Of a stretch of DNA of 64,000 nucleotides, positions 57,254-64,000 are shown piece by piece. The notes below the pieces were generated by a model. It did not search any database. It was not told the DNA's origin and saw only the letters and a program-made list of their open reading frames with translations. Source of the stretch: Spirodela intermedia (Eukaryota; Streptophyta; Magnoliopsida; Alismatales; Araceae). The stretch is from NCBI GenBank assembly GCA_902729315.2, contig LR746277.1:4655001-4719000 (forward strand). Reading direction: 5' to 3'. Every line of letters begins with the position of its first letter. Position 1 is the stretch's first letter. The position numbers were made by a program, and so were the translations under genes.

Positions 57254-60200
57254 ATGGCCCGTTTATATGTGGGAAATCTGGACCCTCGTGTCAGTGAACG
57301 GGAGCTAGAAGATGAATTTCGTGCCTTTGGGGTGCTGAGAAGGTAAAAAACTTTTTCTTTCTTCATATTAAAAATGCTCGTGAACCAGGCAGTTCACAGG
57401 TTGTCAGGTTAAAATATCTCAGGAGGATATACTCTCGGATATTTTATGTGGCATGTAGAATAAGCTATCTTCTAAAAATCGTGATTATTGTCGTTTATTT
57501 CGTTTCTTCCCGTTTCATCACTACATATGTTCTCAGGTCATGAGTACGATGTTTTCTCTTCTACAATATGGGAACTAATTTGCGTGTAAACCCATGGGAT
57601 GCTTATTACTAGGTTTAGAGAATGAAAATTTGAAATACGGGTTACTATGGAAAGTTGGTCTTTCGTTTTGCACCCCACCCAATACAGCGAAACAAAGCAC
57701 ATAAAAAAAAATGATCAATAATTAAGTACATCGCTAAGTTTTTCTCCTCTTATTATAAAATGATCGCTGTTCTTTGAAACTGAGTCTGTGCTTTTGAGAT
57801 TATTTAATCTTCAAAAACTCTATTCAGGGATATAATTGGTTAACACATTGTATTAGATGGTTTTGGGACAGGGACAGAGACCTATGTTTAGTCTCGCTAT
57901 TCTTGCTGAGATGGGAAAAAAAATGATTCAATATTCTATACTCTAGTTAATGGAGAAGGCCCTCCTTTTAGTGTAACCAGCTTATGCCGTTGACTTTTGT
58001 ATATGGTTTTTCAGTCGTCTCTCCTTTAGCGATCCTTGAGTGCATAAAATTCATGTTTGAATGATCCGGTTTTTCGTCTATGAAAGGAACGTAGCAGATG
58101 TTTAGTTCTAGTCCCTGTTGAGGGAAGGAATTCGTGGAACTTGAATAATTATGAAACTGATCCTATGACTCTGCAGATCTTCATCCTAAAACGGAGTCAA
58201 CAACATTTGCACGCTTTACATTTTCCTGTAGGAAAGGACCAAATGTTCAAGCATACATACCTCTATGGCGCATGTACACACTAGCCATGGAACATGACAC
58301 TTGAAATGAGTTTGAGAATGATGATGGAAACATTCAGTTTTGTGCATTAGTCAACTCACTCTCCAAGTTATGATTGTCTTGATTTTTCTTCCACGGCAAG
58401 TTGAAATATTCTTCTTCTCTTGTTTATTCACATTAGCATGGTTGGTTTTTAGATCTCTGGGGGAGGATTGTCGATCCCTCTTCAGATCATGCATGGTTCC
58501 TTTTGTTGCCTTGATTTGATGTCGCTCATCCAAATTTCCTGCTTTAGAGTAGCATTCATTCATGTTCACACTTGCTAAAGAAACATAAATCTCTTGCAAC
58601 TTGTCCTCCTCTTGGCCACTTTTTACGCTTATGGGCTTTGTCAGCAAAGACTGGTCACTTTCTATCTTCCTCTATCTTCTCCTTCGTATTGTGTTGATCA
58701 CAATTATGTAAAGCCTTGTAAACTGCTTTACCACTTCAATTTCAAACCCAAAAGCAGATCCAACTTGAAAGCAAGTGATCCTCTGTGCCTCCAAGCGTGA
58801 TCTAAGTTGGCGAACTTATTAATTGTTTGCATTAATAATATTACGCCGTTTTTATTCTCGCCTTTACAACAAGTCACCAGAGTTGGTCTCCGTTTGTTTT
58901 AGCCTTTTGAGTCCGGAGGCACATAATTCATTCTCTCTGCTTTCATCTGGTTTTTCTTTGTAATATCATTTGCAATTCATTAAAGATACTTTACCATCAG
59001 TTTTCTGAACAGCTTTTTCGAGCTGTAGTTTTATTAGTTAAACTAACGTATCACCCATCACCAAAATAAATAAATAAATAAATAAATATATATATATATA
59101 TATATGTCTGAAGCTTGCATGAACGCCTTTATCTTGGTAGCTTAAACTACTCTGCTACAAAGAGGTGATCCACACGGAAACACAGTGGATATGTGTGCGA
59201 CTAAAATTATTGAAAGACCGCTTCCCCTAGTGGATTAAAGTTGATTTACAATTCTCATTTATGTGAGCAACAAGTTTTCCCAAGTCTTGTTTGGTTTGAT
59301 ACTTTCTTAAGTGTTTCCCTACCTTCATGTACTAATCCTTGTTCTCCAGATTGAAGTGTCCTGTCATCAGAATCGCGGTTGTGATGTTGTAGAAACCATA
59401 TGGTTGATCTAATTGGAATTTACCAAATTATTTTTTTTCCTCCCTGGATGCAGTGTTTGGGTTGCTCGGAAGCCACCAGGTTTTGCTTTTGTGGATTTCG
59501 ATGACCGTAGAGATGCCCAAGATGCCATTCGTGAGCTGGATGGTATGTGAACATGTGTTTTAATGTGCGCTCAATCCTTATGTCCGTTTCATGAATTTTC
59601 TTGAATTTCTTCGAAGTTAGAGTTCACTTTGGTGCATTCTTGTCATTTTGCCCTGACGATGTGTTTTGGGTTAATTTGAATATTTTCACCTTCGTTGATG
59701 GAAGTTTGCATCAGTTACATATTTCTGACAAGGGAATTAATTACAATAAAAATGATGTGATAAATCAAGATACACTACAATTTCCATTAGGTGCCTTATG
59801 ATTTTATCATTTTTATTTTGTTTTATTCATATGTTATGTAAAGTTTAGGGAGGGTGTGTTTTTTTAATCAGTTGCATTTCTAGAGATTATTGATCTTCTT
59901 ACATCTCTGATGGATTTCTTGAAATTTTAAACTTTATTCTCAAATATTGATTTTATTTATTTATTTGTATTTGGAGACGCAAATATATATTTCAATGTCA
60001 TATTGTGAGCTTGCAAAAAAAATTATCCTTTTAGCAGTCAGTAGGATATTTTTAAATTAGAACAATTATTCACCTTTCTTTCTCAGCCAGTCCTTGCTCC
60101 TTTCATATACTGATGTAGTTGTATGGTTTCCACCTTGAAAGTGATGGGCCATCTGCATTAAATCTACAATCTTACCTTCTCCTTGTAATAGGTAAAAATG

Positions 60201-60966
60201 GATGGAGAGTGGAGATCTCACGCAGGGGCGGAGGACGTGAAAATACTCGCGATCGTTCTGGAGGTTCTGACATGAAGTGCTACGAGTGTGGTGAATCCGG
60301 GCATTTTGCTCGTGAGTGTCGACTACGAATCGGTTCAAAAGGATTGGGAAGTGGAAAGCGCCGGAGCCCAAGTCCCCGATATCGCAGGAGTCCCAGCTAT
60401 GGTCGAAGGTAATATCAGCAAAAATGGTGCCTGCTACAGAAATTTCATCACCTCCAAGTCTATGATGTCAGCGTGCGGGAAGGATGGAATGCTTTTGATC
60501 TTCCAGCCATTTCTTCTTCTTTTTTTTTTGTTTTTGTTAGTTGCTTTATTTTCCCATGCATTGAATCAATCGATCACGCTGACTTATATGGGCAGGTGTT
60601 GGTAATCTGAAGATCTGGGTCACTGAGTCAACAATGCTCTGAAAATCCTGATAACGTTCTTATTTACTGTTGCTTCACTTGGAAATCAATGATCCCCTCC
60701 ATGTTTGTCTGCAGCAGGAGCCACAGTCCTCGCGCCCGTTCTCCACGGAATCACAGCCCTTCCCCTCGTCGCCGCAGCTACAGTAGGTCCCGGTCGCCAG
60801 CCTACCAGCGGGACCGCGAGGGGTCACCCTATACCAACGGGTATCTCTACTCTCTCTCTCTTGCTGATCGTTCATCTCAGCTATATATATATATATATAG
60901 TGAGAGAAACCGTGATTCTTGCGCAGTAACAACGATGCCAGAGATCAACGCCGAAGCAAGAGCTGA
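57254..60966 (+). CDS. RSZ22: Serine/arginine-rich splicing factor, RSZ21/RSZ22 type
   Basis: Nuclear pre-mRNA splicing factor, the plant counterpart of human SRSF7 (9G8). Five exons, 57254-57342, 59454-59542, 60192-60408, 60715-60840 and 60927-60966, yield 186 residues, matching the family length of about 180-200. The RRM begins [20 protein letters not shown] (RNP2 LYVGNL) and contains RNP1-like GFAFVDF in exon 2. A CCHC zinc knuckle follows at Cys89, Cys92, His97 and Cys102. The remainder is an RS domain with many SP, RS and SR dipeptides and ends [14 protein letters not shown], the usual RSZ tail. The first coding intron is 2.1 kb and the fourth contains a TA repeat; long introns in SR genes often carry alternative exons. 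The exon 4 acceptor is GCAGCAG (60715 or 60718). Confidence 0.94.
59062..59106. repeat. AAAT and TA compound microsatellite in RSZ intron
   Basis: AAAT units run directly into TA units inside the first coding intron of the RSZ gene. Confidence 0.88.
60879..60900. repeat. TA repeat in the last RSZ intron
   Basis: About ten TA units in an 86-bp intron, some 26 bases before its acceptor; length changes here could affect branch point spacing. Confidence 0.85.
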
Positions 60967-63174
60967 GACCCTTCTTGGCAGGAGACATGTCAATGGGAGG
61001 CTCCGGGCCTCCATTGATTCCCCTCCCCCCTACGACGAAGTATGCTGTGTGTTTAGCTGAGTGCTGGGATGCTCCAACGGTGACTACATGGACTTGGATA
61101 AGTCTCCTTCCTACCTTTCTCTTCTTTTCTGCTCGTACTGATGCTTCTTATTGTGGAAACTGAAACTGGTCAACGGCCCACTGAGATGGTACCTTCTTTT
61201 CTTGTCTTGAGGTGGCGTCTTTGCTTAAACGACTGGTACTCCATTTGGTTTTCTGCTCCTCCATCACCATCCCGCCTGGTTTTCTACTACGTACACGCCG
61301 CTGTGTCTTCTCCTCAAGTGACGAAACGCCTACCAACCCCACCTGCTGCCTCCAAAAGTCGTCGAGGGGGGTTTCCGCACGCTGCCTCACGATCTCCTCA
61401 TAGTTTCATTGCTGCAAATGCTTTTTCTCCCGACCGCTCCTCGCCGTCCGCCGCCAGTTTCTTTTAAAACCCTATTGGGGAGGTTGAGGAGCTTCTTCGG
61501 GCAGTCATCCCCCCCCCCCAGGTAATGTGCCTTTTTTTGGAAAAAAAAGAAGAACTTGGGTGCTTTAGATTCTCTCACTTACACAGGCTCCTGCTGAATG
61601 GTCGTCCTTCCAGCATCCTCAACCCCCCTCCTCCCCCCTGTGGTGTTGTTGTTGTGGGTCAACCGAGCTCCTCACACCCCCCCCCCCCCTCCCCCCGTCG
61701 TCTGGAGGCTCTGGTGCGTGTTCTGATGCCGCCAAAGTCTGTCTTTCTTTCTACCCTTCGGGCTCAGACTTGTAAGCCGGTGAGGAGACTTCTGAGCTGC
61801 TGGGTTAGCTTCATGTTCTTCGCCAGGATGAGCAGGATATCCATTTCTTGGAAACAGCTTTTTTTCTTAAGGGAGCGTGGATTCCCGCTGACCCCTCTAA
61901 GCTGATGATCTCTAAGCTTGTGGGTTGACCACCGATTGTCCTGTGTCAAACAGCACTTATCGAGGATCTCAAGATCGCATATCTCTTCAGCAGGAAGCAG
62001 ATTCATGGGTTCCTCTAAAATCCCACAGATACTGTATTATAATTCCGGGCGATCCCCACCTTGGCCCTTTTTATTTGACCATAATCTCGAGTCAACCCCG
62101 CCCCCCTCTCTCTCTCTCTCTAATAACTGGTGAGATGGGGCGAGAGGAGGCAGGATTTGATCCTCTTCAGAAAGCTTTAATGGGAGGAAAGGCCATCCGC
62201 TTTCCTCCGCCCTGTCTCCTCCGCTGGCCCCATGTGGGGTGCTCGACGAAATGCCTGAGAAGGGAACGGAGTCGTCTTCTTCCTTCCTCTCGTTGACCAG
62301 AGGCCACCTTGTGTCTGCGCAAGAACAGCGGGAACGTGGGAGCGATGACGGGACGGCCCCTGGCCAGATGTCGGCGCCGTCACGAGACCAAGACATCCAA
62401 CGTGATTCCTGCCGTGTTGACTCTCTCGCATCTTCAAACCAGATGGGTCGAGATCATCTGAAGGAGTTCTCTGTCAGCCACAACCGCCATGCTTGTATCA
62501 CCCATGTAGCCAGCCTGTGCCCCAGTCAAACGAGATAGTCCATCCACGCGAGCTGGGGCCTCATCGCAGCTTCCATAGTTTAATGGTTACTGGATTCGTA
62601 ATTAAATCGGAGAACAACTCTACTCACATGCAGTCGCAATCTCCTGCTCACCCGCTTGCTATCGCTCGCCGACAGTCTCTGGAAGCTGAAACCGGAGGCT
62701 GTGGTCATGGTCAACGGCGGGGGCAGCCCATGAACTCACGAGAATGAAGGTGGAAGGGGAGCCCATAGGAGGAGATGATCCGGGATTCCTCGCTTATCTC
62801 GAGATGAAATAAACACAGTTCAATTGTACAGGATGACTGCGACATCGTCTCAGTCTGAACCGCCCTCCCTCGGCTTCAGGAGGAGCTCCAGAGTGAACAG
62901 CTTACGATTCGCTGTGACCTCTTCAGGACAAGATCTGAGCACGCACCCGGAGAAAAGAGCAGCGGGTATCTGGCTACTATCAGTAGGTCGCAGCGCGCTG
63001 CTTGAAGATATGACAGAGGAATGTGGAAGACGCAGGTAGAGCTTCAGCTTTTATTCCCGAGCAGGTGGCTGCAGTCCTTGTCATCGGTGTGAGCTCCGGC
63101 AGAGAAATTCATGGGTTGGTGGTGAAATTTCACGCATGCCACCAGTCCCCGTTGTCCACAGCTCTGCTCCCCGG
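60967..63174. other. Intergenic region between convergent RSZ and CSLC genes
   Basis: About 2.2 kb, with the 3' flanks of both genes. It has poly-C tracts (61509-61519 and 61677-61689) and short CT runs near 62105. Open frames at 61141-61905 and 62239-63039 are proline/serine-rich without domains; none is accepted. A stretch near 62582 resembles a tRNA A box but lacks the rest of a tRNA. Confidence 0.5.
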
Positions 63175-64000
63175 TCAGCTCATCTGCTCTCCGATCAGAT
63201 CAAGACCGACGAGGAGGAAGCACACTCCCTGGAAGAGCAAGAAGTAGAAGTGAATTCCCTGGGCGGACAGGAGGCTCCGGGCAGCGGCGGTGAGAAGGAG
63301 GAGGGCGAGAGCCAGCTCCTTCTTGTAGATCTTGTTGGTCCTCTTCTTGGCGGGGGTTGCCTCCGCCTTCTGATCGTTCAACTTGGTCAACTCGACGAGC
63401 TCGCTCTCTGAGGCGCCCCTGTGGAGAGGAGGGCTGCTGAGGGCCTTGGAATCCCTCTCTGCCGCCTCCAACAGGTTGGATTCTGATGACCGGCCGGCCT
63501 TCTTAGTGACCACCCACTCGTAGGAGCTCCCCAGCTGGAACAGCCCAGAGACCATCGCATTGAACTTGGTTACGGACATGGTGTTCTCGAACAGAAGATA
63601 AGGAACGATGAAGGGAAAAGACTGAGGGGCCGGTAGGATGTTGAGGAAGGACATGAAGACGGGGATGTAGCAGATGACCCACAAGGGCAACTCCGCCTCG
63701 GGCACGAACATCGTCAGGGGCAGTATGATGCAGAACAGCGTGAACGAATAGAACGGGAGGATCAGCTTCCTCAGCAGGAAAAACAGAAGGATCAGATTCG
63801 CCTTCTTCCATACCGATACCTGCAAATGGGGCATCAAAGCAGCTCATTGAGATCTCTCCTCAGCTTTGAATCAGATGTTCTCTAACTAGCAAGCTCACCT
63901 TTGAGGATATAATGGCAGGAAGGCATAGCCGGAAGAGCTGCATCGGGCCAGAGTGCCAGCGGTGCTGTTGCTTCCGGTAAGCCTCATAGGACCCTGGAAC
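63175..64000 (-). CDS. CSLC: Cellulose synthase-like C glycosyltransferase, 3' part
   Basis: Golgi GT2 enzyme that makes the beta-1,4-glucan backbone of xyloglucan. Only the last two exons lie in the window: 64000-63899 (continuing beyond the edge) and 63819-63175, joined at a phase-0 intron. The first carries [20 protein letters not shown], including the catalytic QQHRW (the Q-x-x-R-W motif of family 2 processive glycosyltransferases; 63970-63956). The second begins [14 protein letters not shown] and holds several membrane helices, [37 protein letters not shown], and the C-terminal [14 protein letters not shown]. These stretches are nearly invariant in CSLC proteins and separate it from CSLA mannan synthases. 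The gene is incomplete because of the window boundary, not because of damage. Confidence 0.94.

Noticed and set aside
58351-58647. 98-codon minus-strand frame in the first RSZ intron, considered as a retroelement remnant
   Set aside because: No reverse transcriptase, gag or zinc-knuckle motif; evidence too weak to call an element.
61141-61905. Proline/serine-rich frames after the RSZ gene, considered as a retrotransposon gag remnant
   Set aside because: Content follows from C-rich tracts; no conserved motif found.
62582-62640. Possible tRNA gene (TAGTTTAATGG matches an A box)
   Set aside because: No B box of the GTTCRANNC type at the right distance and no acceptor-stem pairing.
1-64000. CRISPR arrays, bacterial operons, prophage or other prokaryotic systems
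   Set aside because: The window is clearly plant nuclear DNA with spliceosomal introns; the regular repeats are microsatellites.

Overview
This is plant nuclear DNA, most likely from a monocot-type angiosperm. The evidence is GT-AG introns, plant-only families (NIK receptor kinase, GAE, RSZ SR protein, ATL, XB3-type RING, CSLC), very GC-rich third codon positions in most coding exons, and closest remembered resemblance of several proteins to rice members (GW2, XBOS32). The species cannot be fixed from sequence alone. Intergenic DNA is dominated by GA/CT microsatellites, poly-C tracts, GGCCCA-type and TTGAC-type motifs and degenerate repeats; I see no intact transposon. || Layout: about 2 kb of AT-rich repeat-bearing DNA; NIK-type LRR receptor kinase (3835-6956, +); UDP-glucuronate 4-epimerase (9053-10351, +); GW2/DA2-related RING E3 (12753-15765, +); tetraspanin (16301-17383, +); a small basic protein of unknown family (17880-19997, +); two atypical HLH regulators (IBH1-like 21090-21635, -; UPBEAT/PAR-like 24357-24611, -); a gene-poor stretch of about 6.8 kb; XBOS32/XBAT32 ankyrin-RING E3 (31446-36201, -); ATL RING-H2 E3 (40655-42061, +); an unknown four-helix membrane protein (45374-46087, +); a plastid LHC-like one-helix protein (46713-49997, +); class II trehalose-6-phosphate synthase (52391-55562, +); RSZ-type SR splicing factor (57254-60966, +); and the 3' end of a CSLC glucan synthase (63175 to the window edge, -). 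|| The genes form no operon or obvious pathway. Loose themes are three RING E3 ligases, cell-wall supply and synthesis (GAE for pectin, CSLC for xyloglucan), and growth regulation (HLH proteins, TPS, GW2-like). Exon models were assembled by hand: every splice junction quoted keeps frame and follows GT-AG, but none has transcript support. || I found no convincing new molecular system. The items most worth a second look are the small 111-residue protein, the unknown membrane protein, the LHC-like protein lacking the usual motif arginine, the RING plus UIM-like architecture of the GW2-related gene, a perfect AACGG-type palindrome before the tetraspanin gene, a long GA/CT hairpin, and several young tandem duplications.
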